A DNA stretch of 64,000 bases, from assembly GCA_034670405.1 (NCBI GenBank), contig JAXDDX010000062.1, positions 992,001-1,056,000 of the forward strand, given 5' to 3'. Positions 1 through 13,404 of the stretch are shown here, one piece after another. The position numbers were made by a program, and so were the translations under genes. This stretch comes from Hoplostethus atlanticus. Its lineage: Eukaryota; Chordata; Actinopteri; Trachichthyiformes; Trachichthyidae. The notes beneath the pieces were generated by a model. The model made no database searches, was not told where the DNA came from, and was given only the letters and a program-made list of their open reading frames with translations. The number at the start of each line of letters is the position of its first letter. The first letter of the stretch is position 1.

Positions 1-588
1 CTCGACCAAAGGTGAACTTTTGTTTGTTATTTAAGCAATCCACTCTTGGTAGGCTACACTGAAAAAAACGCCCATCAAGTCAATTAGTCTCATATTCTAT
101 TTTCACATAAAATAGTTTATATTTTTCTTTAAACAAATGGAACATTCTGCCAATATGGGGTGAGATACTGTGCCTTGCTTCTAATACAGGCTAACTTATT
201 TCAAGTTTTTTCTTGAGAGTGTTCAGATCTTGAAATAAGGCAAGATGCGCCAGATTGAGAAGAAAATGACGCGAGAGAAGAAAATAGTTGAAACACGGTG
301 ATTTGCATTGGGAACTGATCCCTCCCGTTAGCAGGTTATATCAACTGTTTTCAGATAATAATTAAAAAAACAAAGATTTTAATACCTAATACTGCTTATT
401 AAAGTGCATATTCTTTGCAGTGTGTTCTCTGGTAGCGCAAGGACTCATGACGCTCATTTCTTCAAAATGTTAGAAGCGCACTTATTTTGCTCATGCTATT
501 GACATGATCGTTTTAATGACTCAAATGATGTTGTTACCCTTAATAAACTTGATTTCAAATGGTTTCACCCCTTGTATTTTATTTTTAG
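1..588 (+). other. f8: f8 intron 1, 3' part
   Basis: No coding exon is visible here. The window opens inside the intron that precedes the first recognisable f8 exon; the exon for the signal peptide and extreme N-terminus must lie further left. The intron ends in a T-rich tract and AG at 587-588. I see no other gene or repeat that I can name. Confidence 0.7.
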
Positions 589-3500
589 GAGGAGATCCAA
601 AGATATTCCCCTAAAATTCATCAAGGCTGTTTATAGAGAGTATACCGATTCAACATACTCTGTCCCCAAGCCTAGGCCTGCTTGGGCAGGTGGGTCTACT
701 CTGCTACTATTCTGTTAAATACATCATATCTCTATCAGGTTTTTATTAGCTTATTAGCTTATTTATTAGCAGATTCTGATTTATACCATTGACATACAGT
801 ACTGTGCAAAAGTCTATAGGCACAAAAAGTCCATAAAGCAAAGATTCTTTCAGAAATAATCAAATGAAAAGTTTCTAAATATCAAAAAAATACTATAAAG
901 AGCGGAAATGTAAAACACTAATGCAGAAAACCAAAAATATAAACATCTAAGACCAAATTTATATTAAAAGAAAATCTAGGGTGCCTAAGACTTTTGCACA
1001 GTACTGTATATGAAGTCTTGAATAGAGTGGTATTCACCTAAGGGGGGGTTGTGATGTTGTAAGTAGTATGAAATGTTTGCAGTTTGTAGGTATTCATGCA
1101 TTAGGCGTACATGCAGGTATCCAGGGCCCGGTGATCCGTGCCCAGGCCGGCGAAAGGGTGGTGGTCCACTTCAAAAATTTGGCTTCCCAGCACTACAGTA
1201 TCAGCCCTGTAGGGGTCACCTACTGGAAACAGTCCGAAGGTAAGAATACACACTCAAAAACAAGACCAGTCCCTAGTAGCTGTCAATGATTCAACAGCTG
1301 TGAAATCCATATCACAGTGCAGATGAGTAAATAGCAAAAAAGATTACTTCACGTCACGTTCACTTTTACAGCATTAAGCATGAATGCTGAAGTCTGATCT
1401 CCACACCCACATGGTTTGCTGAAGTCTGAAATGTTTTGTGAGACCCCCAAGAGAAGCTCAGAGAAGAGAAACTGTTAATACTGTTAATACTTTATATCCT
1501 TTATGTGGCTGGTAGGAGTTAATGTTGGGTTGCAGCCAGAATCAAAACAGTAACTGAAACATTGACAATAAACAGAAATGGGTTAGTTAAGAGGATCAAA
1601 CAAACAAATGACATGTGGTAAGGGAGCCATTAGTAATAAGAGAGTTATTATATTTTATTTATTTCCCAACAAAAAGATGCTTTAAAATTACATCCAGTAA
1701 ACATGGCTTTGCATTTATCTATAAAACACATGCAGAAATTTTAAATGGGTAAATATGTATAAATGGTTTGAATGTCTTTGAATTACTATGTGTGCTCGAT
1801 CTATCTTCACACACCTCGGGCAACAAGCACTATTGCATAGCCCTGCTCTGACCTGAAGGGGTCATGAGGGGAAACACCCTTGACAGACAGACAGCATTAG
1901 CTTGGATCCCAGTGCTGCTACCATGCCCCGGCTTAGCGGCTGTAAATCCGTAGCAATCAGTTACTGTATAGGGCTGATGTCTTCCTGCCACAGGGATACT
2001 CATGACACAGTTTACCGTAATCTGAAAAGCTGCTGCCCTCATGTCCAGGAATTCATGAAGCAGATCTAATCCAAAAACCTTTGTGTGTGTGTGTGTGCGT
2101 ATGTGTGTGCGTATGTGTGTATGCGTGTGTGATTGTGTAGATGTGAGTCAGTGCATACGCCATGTGAGTCAATGCTTCCCTTATGTTTTTTTACATCATT
2201 TCTCGAGAATCACCGTGGTTTCATTTTCACATCCATTTCTGTTTTGTCCCTAGTTTGCTAAAAGTGGAAATTTCCTCGTGAATCAACAAAATATTCGTTA
2301 TTACGTTATTATAGAGACTTCTGGTGTACTGAACAGTTTGTTTATAGTGACCTTATCGTGAGATTTGGGCCGCTATTGGACCAAATTACATGCATTCTTT
2401 TAATTTATCATTTTATCTTACAGTGATGGTAATGTTCTTGCTCTGTTGACCCACCACCTCTCTCACTCTCTCTCTCTCTAGGAGTGGGGTATGATGACTC
2501 CACGGCGGGCCAGGAGAAGGAGGACGATGCTGTACCTCCTGGAGGATACTACGAGTACGTGTGGGACATCAGCCCGAAAGACAGTCCCACCACCAGCGAC
2601 CCCGAGTGCCTGACCTACTCGTACTCGTCCCAGGTGGATACAGTCCGAGACGTCAACTCAGGACTCATCGGAGCCCTGCTCATCTGCAAGTCAAGTAAGT
2701 GTGTGTGGGGGCAAAGGGACGCTTTGTTCTGGTGTGGATGAGATGCACATTACTCACATACACACAGAGATAGCCGCCTGATTACATCCACAGGCATTTT
2801 CTCTTTTGTTTTTAGTGTGAATTTATATCCTTCATAGAAATATTTCTCTGCTGCTTTGGATGCAGAAATAATCTTAGTTATTGAGTTAAACCTCAATGGG
2901 CGGAGCCAAAGAACAACAGTTTAAGGTAAGAGAAGAGTTCCTTCTTTGCCAGTTAGCTAAATTTTACTCTGAAAAACTGTGGTTCTTTGGCTCCGCCCAC
3001 TGAGGTTTAACTCAACCACTGTGATTATTTGTGCCTCTGAGAAATGTTTGTATAACTAAAACTCCAGTCTGCAGGAAAGACACACACACACACACACACA
3101 TAGGCCAGACTGATCTGATAAGGTTGTGACTGAAGCAGGAAAGACTCACTGAATAAAAGCACTATATTGAGTCATGGTTTATCCTACTCTGCTGCACAAT
3201 GGAGGGATTTCATACAGAGGATTAGGAACATTATACCATCTTGTCCCGGTAATGCCACTGCATATTTCAGCAGTTCATCATTTGTTTCAGGAATAATTGC
3301 ACCTCATGCTGTGGTCACTACCAGGGATGTGTGTCTTGTGTGTGTTCTCGCAGGTGCCTTCACAGAGGACGGCCAGAGGCGGAGCCCAGAGTTTGTCCTG
3401 CTGTTTGTTGTGTTTGATGAGACCAAGAGCTGGTATGGGGAGATCGGAGAGAGGAGGAGCAGAGAGAAGTTCAAGAGGAGCAGCAACAGGAAGGAATACC

Positions 3501-3610
3501 ACACCATCAATGGATATGTCAACTCCACGTTGCCCGGTACAAAATCATGCCGTCCGTCCTAGACATGGAATTAGTTCCAGGAAGTCTTGTCATGATAAGA
3601 GTTGCTAATG

Positions 3611-3652
<42 letters not shown>

Positions 3653-6600
3653 GTCTGACCATGTGTCAGAGCCGCGATTATGTCTTTTGGCATCTGATCG
3701 GGATGGGCACAGCTCCAGAAATCCACTCCATCCAGTTCCAGGATCACACTCTACAGGTAATACAGATTTTCACAATAAAGCCACCTGAGCTCTGTCACAG
3801 CAGTCAGTCAAAAGATGAGGTGGGATGTTTTAATAAGACCCTTGGTTGTTTTTTTTATCTCACCTGTACAGATTATTATTCTTTCTATGTTGTTTTTAGA
3901 ATTGTAGTTTATCACCGTGTTTTTTTAATCACTCTGCTTCCATGTTGTATCACTGTACAATTAATATAATATTGAACTTAATTTCTACATTAAAAAAACC
4001 CCACAGCAGTTGAAGAAGAATTTGATTTTTTATGTAAACACAAAATAAATTGATCCCCAACTCCCATTCATCAATGACCCAACAATGCAGTTGTTGGACA
4101 GTGCCTCCATATATCAAGTACTGTACATTTTTACATGGTCTTTCACTTTGGTTTTTCAGGTGTTGACCCATCGTAAGGTAACCGTGGAGATGACCCCTAT
4201 GACCTTCATCACTGCAGAAATGAAACCCACCACTATAGGCCGTTTCCTTATCAGCTGTCAGATACACGCCCACCGCCACGGTAGGAACGGCCCACTCCCA
4301 CACTGAAACACTCTATATGTCTGTCTATATATATGTATTATGAATGTATTGTCTTACTCACTCTGGCCAGTAAAAAAATAAAAGTGACAGATGAACTTTG
4401 AACTCCACGAGCCTGCAGTTGCTGATGGACGAAGAGGTCAATTTCAGGGCCTGATAGTGCAAATGAATTTCATCCCCTCTATTTTGATGATCGTTATTGT
4501 GAACCACTGTCCTCCCCAGCTGGCATGATCGCGTCTTTCGTGGTAGAGAACTGCCCTGAGCCTCCACCTGGCCCTGACCTGCGTAACGTCAAACACAAGG
4601 ACTACGGGGAGTACGAGGACTATGGTGAGGACATGTTCAACACCGTAAACTTTGAGCCCATCAAGCCACGGCCAGGAGTCAGGGCCAACAGGGGACGCCC
4701 TTCTAAAACCTGGGTGCATTATATCGCCGCCGAAGAGATCACCTGGGACTACGCTCCTCACCTCACACCTACAGACAGGTAGGAAAGACAGGAAGCAGAG
4801 GAAGGAACACACTAAATATGGCTGCTGATGGGATAAGAGTTGGGATAACTCTTGTTTCTCCCCTCTGCTGCTTCAGGGAGCTGCAATCGGAACACTTCCC
4901 TTCCTTTCCCCACCGGCTGGGCTACCAGTATAAGAAGGTGGTGTATGTAGAATACACAGACGCATCGTTCACCCAGAGCAAAAACCCTGCCAAGACACTG
5001 CTGGGCCCACTGCTGAAAGGAGAAGTCAATGATCAGTTCCATGTGAGTGGAAAATACTGGTAGCATTTTATTTACATAAGCAGTATTGAGCTAAACTGCG
5101 AGTCAGAGATGCACAAGCAATAGTAATAAAATCAATATAAAGGAATAGAAGTGGACTTGTGTCTCTAGTGTGAAGGTGAAAAAACTCCATTGAATTTTGC
5201 TTCCAGATCATTTTCAGAAACCTGGCGAGTCGCCCTTTCAATATCTACCCCAATGGCCTCACCAGGATCCATCCACTGCAGAGATCCACAAATGGTAAAC
5301 ATGAATGAGACAATCTTATTCTCTTCTTCTGATGTCCCACTTTCCTTTCAGGGACCACTGAAGTTTCATGTAATCTAATCTGATCTGATTAAAAACAGTG
5401 GCAGAGAAGGACTTGCGCTCCATGGGAGTTCCCCCCAATGGGACCTTTAGCTACATTTGGAGTCTAACCGCTGATGACGGGCCCCTGGAGGGGGACCCCC
5501 AATGTCTGACCCAACTGTACCGCAGTACCGTCTCCCCAGAGAGGGACCTGGCCTCGGGGCTTGTAGGCACCCTGCTCATCTGCAAGTATGAGGCCATCGA
5601 CATCAAAGGACGCCTGGTGAGAAGAACTCTGCCTTCATTACACAGTCAAACATCTATGTGTTACATGCTCCACCCCAAAGAGGCACTATTTGGAAAATCC
5701 TGCAGTATAAATGCATATAGATGCAAGCAGATGGACATTGACAATGGTAACAAACAACAGTGTCAACCTGTATTACAGATTAAAAAGTACATTTTTGTAG
5801 TTACTCTGCTTTTGTTGATGCAGAACCAAGAATAGAACCGGTCATCTAAGTTCAGCTTTGTTTTGTTTTGGTTCATAATATTAAATATGAACCCAATCAA
5901 TGTAGCCTATCACCTGAACTAATATCATCTAATATCCTGTGTCTCTTTCACTACATTGCTGAATCTATTGTGGGGATCAGTTGGGCCCAGATAAAGAGAT
6001 GAGCCTGATGTTCGCTGTCTTTGACGAGAACAGAAGCTGGTACATCAACGACAACATTCAGAAGTACAGCCAGGACCCGTCCAAAATCAATCCCTCCGAT
6101 CCCGACTTCTACAGCTCCAATGTCATTTACAGTGAGTTCACCATATCTCACCCTCATAGCAAACTGATTACTATTGGAGGATGGAGTTTAATTTCATTTC
6201 CTCCAAGTGGAATCTCCTTAATTGCTATGGTATTATCATTGATATCTATCAAACACAATGGAATATGGACTGGATAATTCATGTGATATTCAGATTAAAA
6301 AAAACTCATAACTAATTTCCCCTGTGTCCATACCAACAGAATTGTATTGTTTTTTGAAGATGTTTGTATGGCTGTTACAAGAGGCTCTGATTCTGAATAT
6401 CACATTGAAAAGCATGAATCATCCTTAAACCCCAAGGTGTGACTGTGTGTACATATGTGTCCACTTCCAGGTGTGAACGGCATCATGTTCAGCGGACGCC
6501 AATTTGTGATGTGTCAGAGTGACGTTGCCTTCTGGCATGTGGCCAACGTGGGCACTCAGAGCGACTTCCTCTCCATCTACTTCACGGGAAACCCCTTCCA

Positions 6601-8462
6601 GTACCACAACGTCTACCAGTCCGTCCTCACCCTTTTCCCCATGACTGGTGAGACCGTTCCCATGGAGATGGAGATAATGGGTAAGGTTCTCAGACAAATA
6701 TTTATTGGAGACAGAGCTAATAATCTCATTGGTTGAGTTAAACTCAATGGGCGGAGCCAAAGAACCACAGTTTTTCAGAGTGCAACTTAGCTAACTTGGT
6801 CAAAATATAAATAAAAATGTATATTGCAATGACTTCTTTTATTCATTCATTCATGACCATTATCTTGACAGGTCAGCAGGCTAGCTAACTAGCTAACCTA
6901 GATAGCTATAGGCTAGTATGGCTAGTTTGAACCTGGAAGGTCAGCTAGGCTAACTAGCTAACCTACATAACTTAGTTTGGCTAGACTGCATTTTTCAGTT
7001 AGTAGCAAAAGTGCTAGGCTTCATAATTTAGCCAGAAGTTGTGTGGATCTTTGGCTCCGCCCACTGAAGTTTAACTCATAACTAAAACTTCAATCTGCTG
7101 TAAGGTCCCACGAAAGATCCCATGTCACAAGTCAATTGAGGTCAGCTGTGTTTTAGTTATCTAATGAACCCCCAAGGCCTCCTTGAAGATGACAATTACA
7201 ATTAAATTGATGGCTAGATTTTTTTTTTAAGTAGTAGCAAGAGCGCTAGAATCAGAAATGAATCATTGATGTCATATTTAACCAACGTTGCTGATGTCTT
7301 CCCTGACAGAAATCACGTTTAATCACTATGGCAGATGAGATTCAATTAGCATGGTAAAATAATTTTAGCATTATTATTTTAAGCCTCAAGGTGTGTGGAA
7401 TAGTGATGTATGTAAAGGTTAAAAATTGTTACTAATGAATGGTGTCACTGATGTGAAGCAAATTATTTCACTGATGTTTCAATATAGCTTCTTCCTCTTC
7501 CACATGAAATCTGAATAAATACTAGAGCTTTCTGTGGTCTACTTGATCATATCAACTCATAGCAAATTTCCTCTATCAGGTGAGTGGGAGATCAGTGCCT
7601 TCGATGGCAGCCTCAAGAGCCGCGGAATGAGCATACGCTACACGGTCCGACACTGCGACAACAGGGACCTCCCATTGGTCGATAACGAAGATGAAGACGG
7701 ACTGTCTGACTATCTTGACCAGATATTAGATCTAGGGCCGAGGGGCAGAAGACCACAAAATCGCACAGTGGTGGTTCGGTTGTGCAAGAAACCCTTCCAC
7801 AATGCAACTCAATCAGTAAACACCACTAATAACAACGTCACTAATGATGTTAACGTGGGGGCTGGTGATGCAGAAGGAGAGTCAGTGTGCGAGGTGAGGA
7901 ATGTGACGGTGACATCATTAGACGGCGACATGGTGTCAGAAGGAGATATCCCTCCGGACATCTTGGAGGAACTGGAGCGAGACGGGGAGTGGACGGCCAC
8001 CGTGGCCCAGGGTGGGGTTGCACCTGGGGGACAGAAAAGAGGGAGATCGAGTAGACAGGTGGAGGGAGACTGGGACAATGGAGATGTTGATACTGGAGCA
8101 GCTGAGGATGGAAGACCTGGGATAGAGATTGGAGGTGATGCTGGGGAAAATGAGACTAACACTGGTGCCAAGATGGAGACTGAAGTAACGGGCGAAAATG
8201 GCGAGTAAAAACAATGGAACAAAGGGAGACCCCGAAGAGAGCAATGACATCTTACTGAACTCTGATCCGCTGCTGAACAAGGAGGACTCAACCGTAGAAC
8301 GAACCAATACACAAAAATTGGCCCAAAAGCAAGATCCGCAAAACCACATTCAGTATGAACCCGACCTACAAACAGATCCGGATTACTACAACTACACTAA
8401 TGACAACGAGACTGCAGCAAGGATAGCTCTGTCTCTAGAGTATGATGACTACAACCAAGAGG

Positions 8463-8520
<58 letters not shown>

Positions 8521-11500
8521 ATTCATTAAGTATTTATGCTTCATTTAATAGGCTGGATGCCTCAAAGATCCAAGGACTTCCCCTTCACCTATACGCTAAC
8601 TTTTATTATAGGAGAACAGCACGTCATATTGGTTGGGTACGAATTACATGGACCCGCGCTCTGGAGGTAGCAAATTCCGCCACTACTACATCGCTGCTGA
8701 GGAAGTCACCTGGGACTACGGCATCAGACTACCACACCAGCTCATCAAACCCAGGTTGAGTAAATGTTTCATCCTGGTTTCCCTGCAGGAAGAGCCCTGT
8801 GAAAGTCAGATGACCTGTCCGGGGTGTTTCTCTGCCTTCCGCTCAATGCATGCTGGGATACGCTCCAGTTCCCCATGACAAGTCATAAGGGCAACCTCAA
8901 AGTGTTCCCAATTTTGGACAAATTCATTGTCATTTAGGATAAGTAAAAGGTTAAAAATATGAAACATTTCACAATTGCCATAGAAAACTGTGTTAAAGAA
9001 TCACATCTAAGCAATCTTTGTTGACTCATCTTCTCCCCTCTTCAGAGAGATGCGTCGTGGGATGAGGAAGTTCTTGCCGGAGTATAAGAAGGTGGTGTTT
9101 CGGGCCTACAGGGATAAAGACTTTGTTAATCCTGTAGCCACAGGAGAGATCCAGGAACACCTGGGAATCATGGGACCCGTCATCAGAGTTGAGAGTCATG
9201 ATCTGCTCACTGTGAGTGGTAGCTCAGCAGCAGGTTTTAACCTCCGAAAATTCAATAATACATTGTCCTGTATTCTCTGTAGCTACTTGCACACTGACGA
9301 TGTTCATGTAGTGCATCGTGAACAAAAACTGCGGAGCATCTATGGATGTGTTCATCTTAGATTTTGTGATAAATTCCATTTTTATTGGTGTTTGGTGACC
9401 TATACATTTTACAGTTACAAAATAAAAGTAAATTCCTCCTTTGTCTTGTTCAAGGTGACCTTTAAGAACAAGGCATCCAGGCCTTACTCCTTTCACCTCC
9501 AGGGAGTGTATGACCGCAGCCAGGGCGGCGGCATTGCCCAGACCCACACCTCCTCTATCCCAGCCGGGGTCCCAGGAGAGGCCGTGCCCCCAGGGGAGGC
9601 CCGGATCTACAACTGGAGAATAACCAAGAAACAAGGTCCCACCAACACTGAATTTGACTGTAAGGCTGGGGCCTACTACTCCACTGTGGACAAGGTGTGT
9701 CTTCACTCACTCAATGCCTGCATGTCTGTCTTTCTGACTTGTCTGTGTCCTTGTCTGTGACTGTCCCTGTTCATGCATGTGTACACTTGTGTTTTTTCTC
9801 ATTAGTAGACGCCAATATTTTACTACTGTGTTCCTTTGCAGGAGAAGGACCTTCACTCAGGTCTGATTGGTCCCCTGGTCATCTGTAAGCCTGGCACCCT
9901 CCAGAGTCATCTGAACCTGCAGCCGGGCGTCCAGGAGTACTGCCTGCTCTTCCACACCTTTGACGAAACCAAGAGCTGGTACCTGGAGGAGAACCTGCAG
10001 AAGCACTGTGCCCCACCCTGCCAGGCCAACCCCGAAGACCCCTGGTTCCAGATCAGCAATAAGTTTTCAGGTGAAGAAACTAAAAATAGGCATGATCAGG
10101 AATATTATGATCAGGGATCTGTGATGCTTAAGGATCATGTTTAGGTTAAGGTTAAATTTGTGAAATGCAAGGATTCAAGAGTAATCTTTCTGGTAATCCT
10201 TTAAACTGTAGAGCTCTCATTCTGTAATCACGGTTAGCTAGTAGCATAGGACTAGCTAACCGTGAGTTCTAGCTAAATTATGAGTTCTTACACAGAAAGT
10301 ACTAATAGTGCCAAAAAGAGGGAGATCCCACTATGTTTTTCTTATTTACCAATATATTCAGTCAAAATGTGTTACTTTGTGTTGCAGTCTAACTACGCTG
10401 TAGTTACAGAAAAATAAATCTGCAGGCTAAAATGTTTTCCTAGAGTTTGTTAGTTTCTCATACTTAGTATTGTTCTCAGAAATAATGCCATCTTTTTTCC
10501 CCCCACAGCAATAAATGGCTATGTGGCGGAGACACTTCCTGGTCTGTTGGTTGCCCAGCACCAGCCAGTCAGGTGGCACCTTCTAAATGTTGGGAGTGAC
10601 CGGGAGTACCATGCCGTGCACTTCCACGGCTTGCCTTTCAATGTGCACAATGAACAGGAACACCGTATGGGGGTCTACAACCTCTACCCTGGTAAACACA
10701 TACACACACACACACAAACACATGCAAACATATACCACAGTATATGTACCTTCCTCTCTCTATTCCTCTGCTGCTCTCTCTCATACACAAGAACACACAC
10801 TATCAAGTGGAATCAATTTGTGTCAAGTGTTTTTATATATATAATTATACCCACGCTGCTACACAACTCTCTGTAGATTGGAGCTTTAGTTCCTCAAACA
10901 CTTCTCAGAGGCAGAGCTGTTCTGGGGGCAGAAAGGATCTTATTGGTTGAGCTAAACCTCAGTGGGCGGAGCCAAAGAACCACAGTTTTCTGGCTAAGTA
11001 ACATTAGACTGAAGCCCTGTGACAAAGGAAATCTAGCCATACTAAGTTATGTTTGTTTGTTTGTTAAAACTCTGCAAACTCTATCTCTTCTTTTTCTTTG
11101 ACTCTCTCACTTGCACACACACCCCTTGTTGTATTGCATTGGCTCTTTGTCACTCACCCACTCACTCTCCCATCCAGGTGTGTTTGGCACGGTGGAGATG
11201 AGACCCCCCATAGTGGGCACCTGGTTGGTGGAGTGCACTGTAGGAGAGTACCAGCTGGCTGGCATGAGGGCTAAACTACTGGTCTACAATCCACGTAGGT
11301 GCACCTAGAGTAACATAACTGTGAAAATGATTGTGCCTCATAAAACCAAAAGGGAGCGCCGTGGTCGCTCAATGGTTAGCACTGTTGCCTCACTGCAAGC
11401 AGGACTCCTCCCAGCCCTTTCTGTGAGTGTGTGTGATTGTCTGTCTATCTGTGTTTGCCCTGTGATGGACAGGCGACCTGTCCACAGTATTTCTGCGCCT

Positions 11501-12220
11501 TCCGCCTAATGTATGCCGGGATAGGCTCCAGCCCCCATGACCCCGAAAAGGAATAAGTGGGCAAAGAAAAGGGATAAATGCGTCAGTCATCTCTTGGATT
11601 TGGAAGTGGATTTGGGGAATGGGATGATTGTGTACAGCTGGAATTTTTATGAAAGGAAATTTGAAAGGAATTGAAAGGAATTTCCGTATGCTGACCTACA
11701 GGATGTGTCTCGCCTCTGGGGATGAAGTCGGGAAGGATTGAGGATTCCCAGATCACCGCATCAGATTACATAGGTAAAATATATTTTTTGTTTAACCTTC
11801 ATTTAACCAGGCAAATGGACCGAAAGGACGTTCTCATTTACAGCAACGCCGCTGAATGGTTGCAGAGAGAGGAAGTGTTAAACACATACAAACGCTTACA
11901 CGTGGAAAATGCCAGTCCAGATGCTGAACAGCTTCGCTAAATCTCAAAGCCTGGAACTGACTAATATTGACATGGATTACATAATGTGTGTGTGTGTGTG
12001 TGTGTATCCAGGTAGTTGGGAGCCCAGGCTGGCTAGGCTGGAGCTGTCTGGTTATATCAACTCCTGGATGGGCAAGAACAAGATGTCGTGGATACAGGTT
12101 AGCCATAGAGCACTCTTCCATGCTGTTATCCTCTGCCCAGCATTTATGAGCAATGTAGTGCCTCAGTAGGCCTAATGCAAGATGTTTCCTTTGATCATGG
12201 GTAAGGAAAGAGTTGACTTT

Positions 12221-12252
<32 letters not shown>

Positions 12253-13328
12253 CCTGTCTAGGTGGACCTCCAGAAGCCCACCCTGCTGCACGGTGTCCAG
12301 ACCCAGGGAGTCAGGGCTACTCTGAGGGACTACTTCATCACCCACTTCACCATCTCCTACAGCCTGGACGAGGAGACTTGGACCACCTACCGAGGAAACA
12401 ACACCAGGCCCAAATACGTATGTCATCTAGTGTAGAACGACTGCTTGGTTAGTGGGACGGTTGATTGGCTGGTTGGTTGGTGAGGAAAAAGTACACACAG
12501 AGTATATAAAAAGCAGCAGTATATCAAAAGGAAAAATCCACCCTAGATACTCGACGCTTGTCTGCCACTCCTACGATGGATTTCTCCCTGTGTGATTTTG
12601 AGCGTCGGTCTAGAAAGAATCCCTTGCTCTTTGAGTCTGAGAGACTGACACCAAAACCTGACGTTTACCGTTGATGTTTTAGACAGCTGAAACATTTTCC
12701 AACTCTATTGCTGCACTGGAAATATCTAAATATAGGCCAGTTACAGACAAATACACCATCAAACAACAACATGGGTTACATCACCAGAAGCTGTTAGTGT
12801 TTTAGAAGTGTGGCGCTGTGGTGACTCATTGTACTCATAGCAAACATGTGTGTTTGTCTCCATCACAAACAGTAGCCCCTATGATTTGTTTGTTATTGCA
12901 ATTTGGGATTTTTAAGGATCAATTCATCATAAACAGTCCTTTTCCATAGACTGGTAAGTTACCATCGAAAAAGGAAGGAAGTGTAAAATAATGAACTAAC
13001 TGGGCTCTAAAACATGGCACTGGTGAATTAGTGAATTATAACTATAATTCACTTTATATTTAGAGAAAATCTGTCTGAACCAACGGTTTTTTTTTGGCTC
13101 TGTTATAGATCTTTAATGGCAACATGGATGGCTCCAAGGTGAAAGACAACCGCTTCTCTCCACCAATCGTGGGCCGCTACATCAGGATTCAGCCAATGAA
13201 CATTGTGAGAAACCCCGCCCTCCGTCTGGAGCTGCTAGGCTGCGATCTCAACAGTGAGTTGTAGCAACGGTAGCGAACAGTTTTCTCAGTCTTAGTTTTA
13301 AAATGTTAAAGTACTGAGTGTGACTCTG

Positions 13329-13404
<76 letters not shown>

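Larger units (their letters stand above)
589..4519 (+). other. f8: f8 A1 domain exons
   Basis: Six exons encode most of the first cupredoxin-like A domain. Recognisable stretches include FIKAVYREYTDS, KPRPAWAGIQGPVIRA, VTYWKQSEG, NSGLIGALLICKS and FVVFDETKSW, then HTINGYVN and VFWHLIGMGTAPEIHSI. The 183-bp exon at 3354-3536 covers what human F8 splits into exons 5 and 6 (69 and 117 bp from memory). Human exon 7 (222 bp) is here divided by a 403-bp phase-0 intron into 3653-3756 and 4160-4280. In human FVIII the A1 domain dissociates from A2 on inactivation; that behaviour is family knowledge, not visible here. Confidence 0.88.
8612..11294 (+). other. f8: f8 A3 domain exons
   Basis: Exon 8612-8754 begins in the linker and carries MDPR/SGGSKFRHYYIAAEE, an excellent match in position to the human thrombin site at Arg1689 (SPR/SFQKKTRHYFIAA). 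A3 continues through YKKVVFRAYRDKDF, GEIQEHLGIMGPVIR, ASRPYSFHLQG, EFDCKAGAYYS, EKDLHSGLIGPLVICK, HTFDETKSWYLEENLQ, AINGYVAETLPGLLVAQ, VRWHLLNVGS and MGVYNLYPG. The exons after the first are 166, 240, 229, 183 and 117 bp. Human F8 encodes the start of A3 in its giant exon 14; here a 150-bp intron at 8462-8611, mostly a TG run, separates that piece. Confidence 0.88.
11702..13253 (+). other. f8: f8 C1 discoidin domain exons
   Basis: Four exons of 72, 86, 156 and 145 bp, the same sizes I recall for human F8 exons 20-23. The domain starts with RCVSPLGMKSGRIEDSQITAS and contains WEPRLARLELSGYINSW, WIQVDLQKP, GVQTQGV, FTISYSLDEETW, IFNGNMDGS and RYIRIQP, ending at LRLELLGCDLN. C1 and C2 are F5/8-type C (discoidin) domains that bind phosphatidylserine membranes and help hold VWF. 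The acceptors of the second and third exons are preceded by (TG)n runs. Confidence 0.88.

Noticed and set aside
7809-8349. Two minus-strand frames (167 and 137 residues) opposite the f8 B domain
   Set aside because: The plus strand has the splice-consistent, sequon-rich frame; these are shadows.
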